Positions 19,942 through 29,863 of a stretch of DNA of 64,000 nucleotides are shown piece by piece (within the stretch, counting starts at the first letter, position 1; each line of letters opens with the position of its first letter). Source of the stretch: Streptomyces sp. BHT-5-2 (GTDB lineage Bacteria; Actinomycetota; Actinomycetes; Streptomycetales; Streptomycetaceae); assembly GCF_019774615.1 (NCBI RefSeq), contig NZ_CP081496.1, forward strand, positions 806,001 to 870,000, read 5' to 3'. Below the pieces are notes generated by a model. That model had not been told where the DNA came from and did not search any database. It saw only the letters and a list, made by a program, of their open reading frames with translations. Position numbers and translations under genes: made by a program.

Positions 19942-21642
19942 ATGATCACTCTTGCCGAAGGGCTACGCCTCCCGACCAACGGGCTCGACTACACGATCCT
20001 GGCCCTCTACTTCGTCGTCGTCCTCGGCATCGGCTTCGCCGCCCGGCGCAGCGTGCGGACGAGCCTGGACTTCTTCCTCTCCGGGCGGTCGCTGCCCGCC
20101 TGGGTCACCGGGCTCGCCTTCGTCGCCGCCAACCTCGGCGCCACCGAGATCCTCGGCATGGCGGCGACCGGCGCGCAGTACGGCGTCGCGGTCGTCCACT
20201 GGTACTGGATCGGCGCCATCCCGGCCATGGTCTTCCTCGGCCTGGTCATGATGCCCTTCTACTACCGCTCCAAGGTCCGCTCCGTGCCGGAGTTCCTGCT
20301 CCAGCGCTTCGACCGGTCGGCCCACCTGCTCAGCTCGGTGCTGTTCGCCTTCGCCGCCGTCCTGATCGCCGGCGTGAACCTCTACGCCCTGTCAATCGTC
20401 GTCGAGGCGCTGCTCGGCTGGCCCCAGTGGGTCGCCATCGTCGTCGCCGGGCTGTTCGTCCTCGCCTACATCACCATCGGCGGGCTCTCCTCGGCGATCT
20501 ACAACGAGGTGCTCCAGTTCTTCGTCATCCTCGCCGCGCTGATCCCGCTGGCCGTCCTCGGCCTCAAGCGGGTCGGCGGCTGGAGCGGGCTGTCCCACTC
20601 GCTGACGGCCTCGCACGGCCACGACTTCCTGACCGCCTGGGGCGGCACCGGCATCGGCCAGGCCAACCCGCTGGGCGCCAACTGGCTGACCATCGTCCTC
20701 GGTCTGGGCTTCGTGCTCTCCTTCGGCTACTGGACCACCAACTTCGCCGAGGTGCAGCGCGCACTGTCCGCGAAGAACCTCTCCGCCGCCCGGCGCACCC
20801 CGCTCATCGGCGCCTTCCCGAAGATGTTCATCGTCTTCCTGGTGATGATCCCGGGCCTGGTCGCCGCCGTCCTCGTCCCGAAGATCGGCGCCCCGGGCGG
20901 CCTCCCGTACAACGACGCGATCCCCTACCTGATGCAGGAACTGCTGCCCAACGGCGTGCTGGGCATCGCCGTCACCGGGCTGCTGGCCGCCTTCATGGCC
21001 GGCATGGCCGCCAACGTCTCGTCCTTCAACACCGTCTTCACGTACGACATCTGGGCCAAGTACGTGAAGCGGGACCGGCCCGACGGGTACTACCTGCGGT
21101 TCGGCCGGCTGATCACCGCGATCGGGGTGCTGGCCTCGATCGGCACCGCGTTCATCGCCTCGTCGTTCTCCAACATCATGGGCTACCTCCAGACCCTGTT
21201 CTCCTTCTTCAACGTGCCGATGTTCGTGGTGTTCATCATCGGCATGTTCTGGAAGCGGGCCTCGATGAAGTCCGGTGTCTGGGGCCTGCTGGCCGGCACC
21301 ACCGCCGCGATGGTCAACTACTTCTGGATCTACAAGCAGCACGTGATCTCCATCCCGACCGACCAGGGCGCCAACTTCGTCTCCGCGATCGTCGGCTTCG
21401 TCGCCGGCGCGGTCGTCATGGTCGTCGTCACGCTCTTCACCGAGCCCAGGCCGGCGGCCGAACTCGCCGGGCTGGTCTGGGAGTCCGGCCGCACAGGACG
21501 GGCCGGCGGCGACGGGGCGGCCGCGCCGGAGCCCGCGGAGCCTTCCGCCGAGGGCGACGACGCCTGGTACCGCAAGCCCGCGCTGCTCGGCTGGGGCGCC
21601 GTGGTCCTCGCCGCGCTGTGCTACCTGCCCTACTCGCTCTGA
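19942..21642 (+). CDS. sodium:solute symporter (SGLT-like, probably galactose/glucose)
   Basis: A 566-residue SSS-family transporter with about 14 hydrophobic segments beginning LDYTILALYFVVVLGIGFAARR. Family landmarks include FFLSGRSLPAWVTGLAFVAANLGATEILG, GYWTTNFAEVQRAL and GLLAAFMAGMAANVSSFNTVFTYDIW (the Na+-site serine region). It resembles bacterial sugar SGLTs more than proline permeases, and it is divergent from galT, so galactose or glucose uptake is the best inference. ATG 19942 is preferred; ATG 19834 upstream encodes an unrelated leader. A 109-residue membrane protein follows after 14 bp, as with other SSS pairs. Confidence 0.88.
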   Translation: MITLAEGLRLPTNGLDYTILALYFVVVLGIGFAARRSVRTSLDFFLSGRSLPAWVTGLAFVAANLGATEILGMAATGAQYGVAVVHWYWIGAIPAMVFLGLVMMPFYYRSKVRSVPEFLLQRFDRSAHLLSSVLFAFAAVLIAGVNLYALSIVVEALLGWPQWVAIVVAGLFVLAYITIGGLSSAIYNEVLQFFVILAALIPLAVLGLKRVGGWSGLSHSLTASHGHDFLTAWGGTGIGQANPLGANWLTIVLGLGFVLSFGYWTTNFAEVQRALSAKNLSAARRTPLIGAFPKMFIVFLVMIPGLVAAVLVPKIGAPGGLPYNDAIPYLMQELLPNGVLGIAVTGLLAAFMAGMAANVSSFNTVFTYDIWAKYVKRDRPDGYYLRFGRLITAIGVLASIGTAFIASSFSNIMGYLQTLFSFFNVPMFVVFIIGMFWKRASMKSGVWGLLAGTTAAMVNYFWIYKQHVISIPTDQGANFVSAIVGFVAGAVVMVVVTLFTEPRPAAELAGLVWESGRTGRAGGDGAAAPEPAEPSAEGDDAWYRKPALLGWGAVVLAALCYLPYSL

Positions 21643-21656
21643 CCGGAGGCCCCGCC

Positions 21657-21986
21657 ATGTCCGAACTGCAACAAGAAGTCAGCGAGTTGGAGCGCTCCTC
21701 GGCCACCGCCGCCCGGCTCTTCGACATCCGGCGCGTCATCGGCGGCCTGTTCGCCGTCTACGGCGTGATCGTCACCATCGCGGGGCTCGCCGCCTCCGAC
21801 GCGGACCTGCGCAAGGCACAGGGCATCAACATCAACCTGTGGACGGGCCTGGGCATGCTCGCGCTCGGCGCGTTCTTCCTGGTCTGGCTGAAGCTGCGGC
21901 CCACCGTCCCACCGCCCGCGCCGGACGCCGGGGACGGGGACGGGGCAGGCGTTCAGGAGGAGCGCGGCAGGGCGGACACCCGCTAA
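21657..21986 (+). CDS. small two-helix membrane protein paired with the symporter
   Basis: 109 residues. A short amphipathic N-terminus is followed by two membrane segments (about 28-46, VIGGLFAVYGVIVTIAGLA; about 62-81, LWTGLGMLALGAFFLVWLKL) and an acidic Gly/Asp tail. GGAGG lies eight bases before ATG 21657, 14 bp after the symporter stop, so the two are co-transcribed. Streptomyces SSS genes often have such a partner; its job is not known. Its stop overlaps the convergent regulator's stop by four bases. Confidence 0.8.
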   Translation: MSELQQEVSELERSSATAARLFDIRRVIGGLFAVYGVIVTIAGLAASDADLRKAQGININLWTGLGMLALGAFFLVWLKLRPTVPPPAPDAGDGDGAGVQEERGRADTR

Positions 21987-22651
21987 GCCCGCTGGACGCG
22001 CTCCAGCAGGCCGGTGCGGGCGGCCAGCGCGGCCGCCTCCAGCCGGGAGCCCACCTCCAGCTTCATCAGCACCCGCTGGACGTGGGTGCGGGCGGTGCTC
22101 GGGGCGATGTCCATGCCCGCCGCGATCACCCGGGTGTCCTCGCCGTCGGCGACCCGGATCAGCACCTCCACCTCGCGCGGGGTGAGCAGTTGCAGCAGCC
22201 GCGCCCCCTCGTCGTCGGGCTGGGCGGCGGGGTGCAGCAGCTCGCCGAACGCCTGCTGGAGCAGTTGCGGGGCGACCGCCGCCTCGCCCGCCCGCGCCTT
22301 CAACATCGCCCGTTCGACGCCCTCGATGCGCTCGTCGTTGCGGACGTAGCCGGAGGCCCCGGCGGCGAAGGCGGCGGCGATCCCGCGCGGGCTGGGCACC
22401 GGCCCGAGCACCACCACGGCGATCTGCGGCCGCTCCTTCTTGATCCGGGCGACCGGGTCGAACGCCCCCGGCTCGGCCGGGCCCGCCGTGCCCAGCAGGC
22501 ACACCTCCGGCGCCCGGCTCACCACCAGCTCCGCCGCCCCGGCACTGGGCGCGGCGGCGGCCAGAACGCGGTGCCCGCGCAGCTTCAGGGCCGAGGCGAG
22601 CGCCTCGGCGAGCAGGCGATGATCGTCGACCACCATGAGCCGCACGCCCAT
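21983..22651 (-). CDS. LuxR-type regulator with degenerate receiver domain
   Basis: 222 residues from ATG 22651, preceded by GGAGGGGG. The receiver-like region keeps VVDDHRLLAEALASAL, but the phosphoacceptor position reads PEVCLLGTAG, Gly where Asp is expected, and the conserved lysine loop is GASGYVRNDER. It is therefore probably not controlled by ordinary phosphorylation. The HTH LTPREVEVLIRVADGEDTRVIAAGMDIAPSTARTHVQRVLMKLEVGS (about 155-200) is intact. No sensor kinase is adjacent. Family (NarL-like fold) is clear; targets are unknown, though the convergent sugar transporter is an obvious candidate. Confidence 0.85.
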   Translation of the reverse strand: MGVRLMVVDDHRLLAEALASALKLRGHRVLAAAAPSAGAAELVVSRAPEVCLLGTAGPAEPGAFDPVARIKKERPQIAVVVLGPVPSPRGIAAAFAAGASGYVRNDERIEGVERAMLKARAGEAAVAPQLLQQAFGELLHPAAQPDDEGARLLQLLTPREVEVLIRVADGEDTRVIAAGMDIAPSTARTHVQRVLMKLEVGSRLEAAALAARTGLLERVQRA

Positions 22652-22802
22652 CGAGCGAACCCCCTCCACTCCCCTACCCCGCTGGGTGTCCCCGGGAAGC
22701 TACACGCTCGGCCGCCGATGCGCGCCCCCTAGGCAGGAGAAGACCACCGGAACGCGGGAATCCAGGCCATTCGGGGCCGGTTGCCGCCCCCGCGCCCGGT
22801 AC

Positions 22803-24605
<1,803 letters not shown>

Positions 24606-24795
24606 CTCACTCCTGCTCTGTGCGTCCCCGGACGGGGCTCGGTCGGTCTCCAAGCGTAGTCGGCGCGGGGTGGGGCGCTTCGGGGGAGGACGGGGGCGGC
24701 TGCCGTGGGACGCGCCGGCTCGGTCACTCTTTGTGAGGACGCGCGCCGATACGGCCGCTACATGAACGAAACGAACAGACCGAAGAATCCCACCC

Positions 24796-25024
24796 ATGGA
24801 ACGACACTGGCCAAGGCCCCCGGTGGACGGGTACACGGTGGACGACCTGTTCACGCTGCCGGATCTCCCACGGCGCGGGCCCGGACGACCACCCGGTCGT
24901 CCAGGTCCACGAGCTCGGCAAGGCCACTGGCACGTATGCACTGACCGGCATTTACCACGACCGCGTCAAGCTCAGCGTGCCCTACCCCATCGACATCGAC
25001 CTGACCGCCATCGACGAGCTCTAG
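24796..25024 (+). pseudogene. internally deleted Uma2/DUF820-family gene
   Basis: The ATG at 24796 opens with MERHWPRPPVDGYTVDDLFTLPDLP, the normal start of a Streptomyces Uma2-fold (restriction-endonuclease-like) protein. In another frame, the sequence from about 24886 to the stop at 25022-25024 encodes VVQVHELGKATGTYALTGIY and then VKLSVPYPIDIDLTAIDEL, the normal C-terminus of the same family. The roughly 110 middle residues, which carry the nuclease-like core, are missing and the two ends are out of frame. The product cannot be functional. Confidence 0.8.
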
Positions 25025-25227
25025 GCGTCGCCCTTGAGGGCCGACACGAACGACGCCCACCCGGCGGCGGAGAAGACCAGCGCGGGCCCCTGCGGAACCT
25101 TGCTGTCCCGGACGGGGACGATGCCGGGGAGGCCGTCGGCGACCTCGACGCAGTTGCCTCCGGTGCCGTTGCTGTAGCTGCTCTTACGCCACGATGCATT
25201 ACTCAAGTCGAGCGCTCTGCTTGCCAT
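25021..25227 (-). CDS. DUF397 protein
   Basis: 68 residues: WRKSSYSNGTGGNCVEVAD, IVPVRDSKVPQGPALVFSAAGWASFVSAL, the complete DUF397 pattern. These small proteins are encoded beside XRE/DUF5753 regulators in Streptomyces in many copies; BldB and AbaA-like loci belong to this world, and the pair may act as a toxin-antitoxin-like or regulatory couple. The start ATG 25227 lies within the end of the neighbouring regulator's ancestral reading frame. Its stop overlaps the stop of the convergent Uma2 remnant. Confidence 0.85.
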   Translation of the reverse strand: MASRALDLSNASWRKSSYSNGTGGNCVEVADGLPGIVPVRDSKVPQGPALVFSAAGWASFVSALKGDA

Positions 25228-25854
25228 TTCGGTAGTCCCCTGCCGCTGTCTCGATCACGGACAGAGACGCCGCGGGCGGCAGTGCGGCGGCCTGAGCAGA
25301 TCGTACGACTCCCGGTACTGCTTCACGAGCGGCGGATAGCGGATCAGCGACTCGTCCAGGATCACCCAGAGCTTCGGCGGCGCCTCCGTGTCGAAGATCA
25401 TTGCCCGGGACATCCGGGCTGTGACCTTCTCCTCGACGGCACCGTCTGCCGCTCTTGGCATGGCCGCCCGCACGACCGCCCGCGTATACGCCGGCGTCTG
25501 GAGCAGACCGGGAACGAGCATCGGCGCCCACTCGTCGATCGTCTCCGCCCGCTGCTCCATCTCCAGCACGTCCGCGAAGTACTCCGCATGACCCGCCCGG
25601 CGGGCCTTTGCCAACGCCTCGCAGCGGCGCTCGAAGAAGCCGTTCGTGTCGAGCCTCTTGTCGATGTGGATGGCCAGATCCATCGGCATTCCGCACTCAC
25701 CGCGTTCGATGCGGCTGAGCAACGGGATGCCGCGATAGCTGCCCTCCGACAGCTGTTCCAGCGTGAGACCGGCCTGCTCCCGGAGGAAGCGCAGCTCGGC
25801 ACCGTAGAAGCACGGGACACTGGCCGAGGGATCGGCGTCCTTACGAGGGGGCAT
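25199..25854 (-). pseudogene. XRE/DUF5753 regulator with internal deletion and frameshift
   Basis: From ATG 25854 the first 170 residues look normal: an XRE HTH (FYGAELRFLREQAGLTLEQLSEGSYRGIPLLSRIERG) and the front of DUF5753 (EWAPMLVPGLLQTPAYTRAV). After KLWVILDESLIRYP about 65 residues usual in this family are absent, and the text resumes at LVKQYRESYDLL. There the frame breaks and closes at 25255. The family C-terminus (AAALPPAASLSVIET, then GDYRNGKQ) continues in another frame to 25199. The existing open frame could still give a 199-residue protein with an intact HTH. Confidence 0.7.
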
Positions 25855-25870
25855 AACTCACCACCGCTGC

Positions 25871-25898
25871 TTGCTGGTTGCTGGTTGCTGGTTGCTGG
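25871..25898. repeat. four tandem 7-bp repeats
   Basis: TTGCTGG is repeated four times head to tail (25871-25898), followed by a partial fifth copy, 17 bp upstream of the XRE regulator start. The copy number could vary by slippage and change promoter spacing for that gene. No other feature is visible in 25899-26042. Confidence 0.85.
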
Positions 25899-26042
25899 TT
25901 GCCCGTTACAACGCGATTCCTCGGCACGTTACGCGCGCCCGGCGCCGCCGCGGGCGCGATTCGTCCCAATGTGCACGGAAGGGTGGTCACCGGGTCGTGG
26001 GTTTCCGCGACCCGGTGGGCCGCGTCCCGGCCCGGCCCGACG

Positions 26043-26870
26043 TCAAGGCTTTAAGGAACGGAACCTCCACCTCTCCAAACCCTTGAGATCACCCGCCACG
26101 ACGAGGGCGCGAACGCGGTCGACATGCTCACTCCCCCAGGAACGGGGAAGCAGGTTGACCAGCTCGTACAGCTCTGTGGCGCACTCTTCGAGCATTGCGG
26201 GAGAGGCATACCCTTTTGCCCAGGCGACCGCGTGGTTACCGTCGAGGCGCACATGCCTGCCGGACAGCTGGGGACGTTGGAGTACCTCCGGCCTGACGAG
26301 TGCGGAGAAGACCCGGTCGTCGGCGACCAGCACCCTCGTTTGCCCATGCGCCGGACCGAGCGCCGCAAGTGCGTCGTACTCGCACAGAAGACGCTCGGGG
26401 GTGGTGTAGAAGAAATCCCCCCGCGTCGCACGCCAGTGATCGCTCTGGGGGTAGAAGCCGAACGGGGGGAGTGGCCAGGGAAAGGTCAGGGCCACCCCGG
26501 ATGACACGAGTTCGGTGGAGGAGGTGCCTCGGTGGATCGTCTGCCTCATCTCCCAGAGCAGCGCCTCGACGCTCTCGCCGGTGCCGGCCGGATCAGGCAG
26601 CTCACCGGCGGAGACGTGCCAGGGGTATCCGCCCATCGGCTGGCCGCGAAAAGGCGCCGTGGCGGCGAACCGATCCTTGTGTTTCAACAGCAGGCGCCAG
26701 TCCGGACGGGCAGCTTCCCATGCGTCCCACTGGAACCACCAGGGCTTTACCGGATGGGGATTGGGCTCCCCGGCTGGCCGCCTCCGGCGACCCGTTCCCT
26801 GCCACTTCTTACCGCTGAAAGGCCACACGGCCAGCATCCCCTCCCCAAGCCGGCCCGGTGAACCCCGCAC
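26043..26870 (-). CDS. third gene of WXG100-type operon, unknown function
   Basis: I do not recognise this 275-residue protein. It is soluble, rich in Trp, Pro and Arg near the N-terminus (WPFSGKKWQG; PWWFQWDAW), with no signal peptide or membrane segment and no catalytic motif I can name. GTG 26870 shares one base with the upstream stop (TAGTG), so it is translationally coupled to the WXG gene; GTG 26828, nine bases after GAGGGG, is an alternative start. A TTA leucine codon (26054-26052) lies three codons from the stop, predicting bldA dependence. Position after a WXG-domain gene suggests an immunity or accessory protein, by analogy only. Confidence 0.55.
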   Translation of the reverse strand: MRGSPGRLGEGMLAVWPFSGKKWQGTGRRRRPAGEPNPHPVKPWWFQWDAWEAARPDWRLLLKHKDRFAATAPFRGQPMGGYPWHVSAGELPDPAGTGESVEALLWEMRQTIHRGTSSTELVSSGVALTFPWPLPPFGFYPQSDHWRATRGDFFYTTPERLLCEYDALAALGPAHGQTRVLVADDRVFSALVRPEVLQRPQLSGRHVRLDGNHAVAWAKGYASPAMLEECATELYELVNLLPRSWGSEHVDRVRALVVAGDLKGLERWRFRSLKP

Positions 26871-28024
26871 TATCCAAAAGGGTTCCCCTCGTGCTCTTCA
26901 CGGGGAAGTTGCACCGCGCCGTCCTGGTCCGTAACCGCGGACCCCGCGTTCGGCAGGTGGTGATGTTTGATCGTGTCGTCGACAACACCGCCACCGGTGT
27001 AGATGGTCCCGTTCGCGCCGATCTCATGGGCGTCACGAAAGGCCGGCCACACTGCGTCCGGTAGATCTCCTTGCTTCAACCGACCCGCGTGGCGAGCGCC
27101 CTCAGCGCCGGTGACGAGGCTGGTCGCGGTATCGAGGCCGACGGTCGTCGCCGTCGGGTCGAACTGCTCCGACACGAACGTGCCTGCCGCGCTGTTCAAC
27201 CCACCGGAGATGACGCTCTGGGCCGTCTTGGCGCGCCCCTCCAGGCCATCGCCGGCCAGTACCTTGTCGAAGGCGTTGGGTGCGCCGTGTTGCCCCAGTG
27301 AGCCCAGGCCCTTGCCAAGGGCTCCCGGCGCCGCGGCCACACCGCCTGCGATGGCGGCGTTCTGCCAGTCCTGTGCGGTGAGGCCGCCCTGACCGGTGAG
27401 TTCCTTGCTGACGCCCGTTCCCACGAGGTTCATCGCGGTGTTCTTGAGGCCGTCCTGGACCAGCTTGGACAGCGCCTTGACCAGACGCGTCAATGTCCTG
27501 GAGCCCTTGAGGAATTCGTAGACGGATTTCCTGGCTTTCTCCGCAAGCTTCGCGAACCGCTCCACGAGACCAATGATTTTCATGGCCCGGGCCCCGGCGG
27601 CCGCGTTCGCCACCACGTCCGAAATACCCGCCGTGACCGCCGTCAGCAGGACACCGGCGAGTTCCGTCTCGGCGATCTCCAGGGCGATCTCGACGATCTC
27701 CTTGACGATCGCCTCGGCCTCGTCCGCATAGTCATCGAGCTGCTTCTGTACGGCGGCGAAGTTCTTGGCAGTGGCCTGGAAGGCTTCGTGCTGCTGCTTC
27801 CAGTGCTTCTTGAAGCCGTCGGCCGCGTCGCCGTGCCAGGTGACGCCCACCGTGGCGTCCACCCGCTTGTTCAGGCGCTCGGCGGTTTCCTGGAGGTCCT
27901 GCCCGAAACTCCCCCAGCGGTGGGCGATTTCCCGCAGGGTCGTCGGGTCGCCGCCCGGCCAGGGGATTTCCAGCATTTCCAGGACCGGGACGACCTTGTC
28001 GACCAGGTAGCTGTTGATGCTCAC
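26870..28024 (-). CDS. large WXG100-domain protein, possible type VII-secreted polymorphic effector
   Basis: 384 residues. The first 105 form a helical hairpin with WHGDAADGFKKHW at the turn (W-x-G near residue 63), the WXG100/LXG-type arrangement. Next comes a hydrophobic helical region (about 115-165, LAGVLLTAVTAGISDVVANAA), then Ala/Gly-rich linkers and a C-terminal 60 residues (NGTIYTGGGVVDDTIKHHH onward) resembling no toxin I know. GTG 28024 lies three bases after the small WXG gene's stop, and its own stop overlaps the next start. The architecture (WXG domain, helical spacer, variable tail, coupled partner) is that of a polymorphic effector, but no toxin activity can be shown. Confidence 0.6.
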   Translation of the reverse strand: MSINSYLVDKVVPVLEMLEIPWPGGDPTTLREIAHRWGSFGQDLQETAERLNKRVDATVGVTWHGDAADGFKKHWKQQHEAFQATAKNFAAVQKQLDDYADEAEAIVKEIVEIALEIAETELAGVLLTAVTAGISDVVANAAAGARAMKIIGLVERFAKLAEKARKSVYEFLKGSRTLTRLVKALSKLVQDGLKNTAMNLVGTGVSKELTGQGGLTAQDWQNAAIAGGVAAAPGALGKGLGSLGQHGAPNAFDKVLAGDGLEGRAKTAQSVISGGLNSAAGTFVSEQFDPTATTVGLDTATSLVTGAEGARHAGRLKQGDLPDAVWPAFRDAHEIGANGTIYTGGGVVDDTIKHHHLPNAGSAVTDQDGAVQLPREEHEGNPFG

Positions 28025-28027
28025 CGG

Positions 28028-28339
28028 TCAGGCCCCCAGCGTTTGGCTGGCGTGCTCGTCGACACCGTCGTAGTTGGCGGCGGACTGGTTGAGTCCCGCA
28101 CTGTTGGAGCGGAGTAATTGGGCGAGTTCGGCGAGGCCCTCGGCAGTGTGGTTGACCATCTCTGCGTACTGATCGGTGATCCCTTGGCACGCGGCTATCA
28201 CCCCGAACGCCTCCCCGATTTCGAAGACGTTTCCCACGAATCCCTCTATGCCCCCGGCGAGTTCATCGGCGGCGGACTGGAATTCCGTTGCCAGTTCCCG
28301 TAACCCGTCCGGATGCGCCTGGAATTGCCGCGCGGCCAT
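28028..28339 (-). CDS. small WXG100-like / ESAT-6-like protein
   Basis: 103 residues, all helical by appearance: FQAHPDGLRELATEFQSAADELAGGIEGFVGNVFEIGEAFG is helix one, then GITDQYAEMVNHTAEGLAELAQLLRSNSAGLNQSAANYDGVDEHAS is helix two. Size and hairpin layout fit the WXG100/DUF6317-like partners of type VII systems, though a strict W-x-G is missing. ATG 28339 has GGGGGA about eight bases upstream; ATG 28354 is an alternative. Codon 28117-28115 is TTA. It is first in a three-gene operon with the large WXG protein and the unknown gene. Confidence 0.6.
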   Translation of the reverse strand: MAARQFQAHPDGLRELATEFQSAADELAGGIEGFVGNVFEIGEAFGVIAACQGITDQYAEMVNHTAEGLAELAQLLRSNSAGLNQSAANYDGVDEHASQTLGA

Positions 28340-28690
28340 GCGCCGTTCCCCCATCGATACGCCATCATCTTCGCCCGCACAATCGTTCGGAGTGCAGGCA
28401 ACGGGCAAGACGCTACGAGGCGCTCTCGGGGGAGGCGGCCGAGCCTTGTCGATCATGACGGGGCTCTGACGGAACCCTTACGCTGCCCAAGCCCCCATCA
28501 GCCCACCAGCCCGCCACCCGGCCACCCACATGGGTGACATATGCCAACTGCGTTGTGATTAAGGCGGGTTGAGCGGCATATGCTCGCCGCGACAAGTGCA
28601 CGAGTGCACGACCGCACACATGCTTCGGCCCCCGGCCGGGACTGCCATCCCGAACGAGGGCCTGACCAACCAGGAAGACACACCTTCCCT
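28340..28690. other. 351-bp intergenic region between divergent genes
   Basis: No convincing gene is seen. It contains an 8-bp inverted repeat, CATATGCC (28538-28545) and GGCATATG (28575-28582), 29 bp apart, and a tandem GTGCACGA pair near 28597-28612. These lie upstream of the HTH/zinc-ribbon gene at 28691 and could be its operator. The left part should hold the promoter of the WXG operon. Confidence 0.5.
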
Positions 28691-29578
28691 ATGGCTCTCC
28701 AAAACCCTAGCGCGCCCGCGCGCCCCGTGTCCCGCGTTCCCGCGCCGACTCCCTCGTCCGGCGTCATTCACGCCAACTCCCGTCACACCAGCCACTTCAC
28801 TGTGGTGGGCAATCACCTCGCCCAACACCGCGAGCTGTCGCTCGTCGCGATCGGGCTCGCCTTGCACATCCAGTCGCTGCCCGCCGGGGCGCGCATCGGC
28901 ATCAAGTGTCTGACCGCCCGTTTCCCCGAGAGCGAGGCCCGTATCGCCTCCGCACTAAGGGAGTTGGAGGTGGCCGGGTACCTGAAGCGCACGCGGGAGC
29001 GGCTGCCGAGCGGGCGGGTGGTGACGCGCACGGTGTCGTACAACCAGCCGGGCGCGGCCCCCTGCCCCGTGGCCCGTCCCGCCCAACGGACCCCGAGGCC
29101 CGAACGGGAACACGAGGCGAAGCCGACACCGAGGTCGACGCCGAAACCCGAACCGGCACCGAAACCGGCTCCGAAACCGGCACGTGCGCCGCTTCCCGCG
29201 CCGCGTCGCCCCAGTCCGGACGGGGCGCGCCTGGCCCACCGCATCCTCGTGGAGCTGCGGCGTGACGACCCCCGCCTGCTGCTCTCCGAGGCGGACGTGG
29301 CCCGCCTCGCCCCGGCCGTGAGCGCCTGGCTCGAACGCGCCGCACCGCCCGACGCCGTACGCCGCACCCTCACGGCCAACCTGCCGAGCGACCTCCACAC
29401 ACCGGCGGCCTTCCTCGCCCACCGCCTCACGGCGTCGCTTCCCCCACCGCTCCCGGCCGCCGCCCCGGCCTCCGCACGCCCGGACCCCCTCCAGAACTGC
29501 GACGGCTGCGAACGCGCCTTCCGCGCCCCGCAACCGGGACTGTGCCGTGACTGCCTCCATGTATGCACTATCGGGTAG
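28691..29578 (+). CDS. winged-helix DNA-binding protein with C-terminal zinc-ribbon motif
   Basis: 295 residues. The N-terminal 100 look like a winged helix (FTVVGNHLAQHRELSLVAIGLALHIQSLPAG, then LTARFPESEARIASALRELEVAGYLKRTRERLPSGRVVTRTVSYN). A basic Pro/Lys linker with APKPAPKPA repeats (about 130-160) leads to a helical domain (about 170-245), and the end carries CDGCERAFRAPQPGLCRDC, a CxxC-x12-CxxC motif suited to zinc. Similar proteins are common in Streptomyces accessory DNA and resemble replication or regulatory HTH proteins. Function is not known. ATG 28691 has AGGAAG about 15 bases upstream, rather far. Confidence 0.65.
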   Translation: MALQNPSAPARPVSRVPAPTPSSGVIHANSRHTSHFTVVGNHLAQHRELSLVAIGLALHIQSLPAGARIGIKCLTARFPESEARIASALRELEVAGYLKRTRERLPSGRVVTRTVSYNQPGAAPCPVARPAQRTPRPEREHEAKPTPRSTPKPEPAPKPAPKPARAPLPAPRRPSPDGARLAHRILVELRRDDPRLLLSEADVARLAPAVSAWLERAAPPDAVRRTLTANLPSDLHTPAAFLAHRLTASLPPPLPAAAPASARPDPLQNCDGCERAFRAPQPGLCRDCLHVCTIG

Positions 29579-29582
29579 CTTT

Positions 29583-29595
29583 GTATGAGGCATAC
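29583..29595. promoter_or_regulatory. short inverted repeat before vapB
   Basis: GTATG (29583-29587) and CATAC (29591-29595) flank AGG, 17 bp before the antitoxin start and overlapping the expected transcription start. VapB-type antitoxins usually autoregulate through such sites. Arms are only five bases. Confidence 0.45.
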
Positions 29596-29611
29596 GAGAC
29601 GGAGGTGTGCG

Positions 29612-29863
29612 ATGTCCGCCACTCAGATCGACATCGACGACGACGCACTGGCGGAAGCCATGAGACTGTCCGGCGCCAGGACCAAGAAGGAGATGGTCAA
29701 CATCGCGCTGCGTGAGTACGCCGAGCGGCGCCGACGCACGGAGCAGCGACTGAAGCACCTGGAGAATGCGCAGGGCTGGGACGAAGAAGGGTTCCAGCAG
29801 CGTCACGCGGCAGAGAAGGCCGCGCGGCACGCGCGAGGCATGCAGCAGCCGGGAGCCGCGTGA
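29612..29863 (+). CDS. VapB-type antitoxin
   Basis: 83 residues: an N-terminal ribbon-helix-helix-like segment (TQIDIDDDALAEAMRLSGARTKKEMVNIALREYAERRRR), the VapB class 2 pattern, followed by a charged C-terminal tail expected to wrap the toxin. GGAGG lies seven bases before ATG 29612. The stop overlaps the VapC start by four bases (GTGA), the standard coupled antitoxin-toxin arrangement. Confidence 0.88.
   Translation: MSATQIDIDDDALAEAMRLSGARTKKEMVNIALREYAERRRRTEQRLKHLENAQGWDEEGFQQRHAAEKAARHARGMQQPGAA

Noticed and set aside
26870-27050. C-terminal tail of the WXG protein considered as a known toxin (nuclease, deaminase or ADP-ribosyltransferase).
   Set aside because: The IKHHHLP stretch is suggestive of a nuclease, but no complete catalytic motif of any family I know is present.
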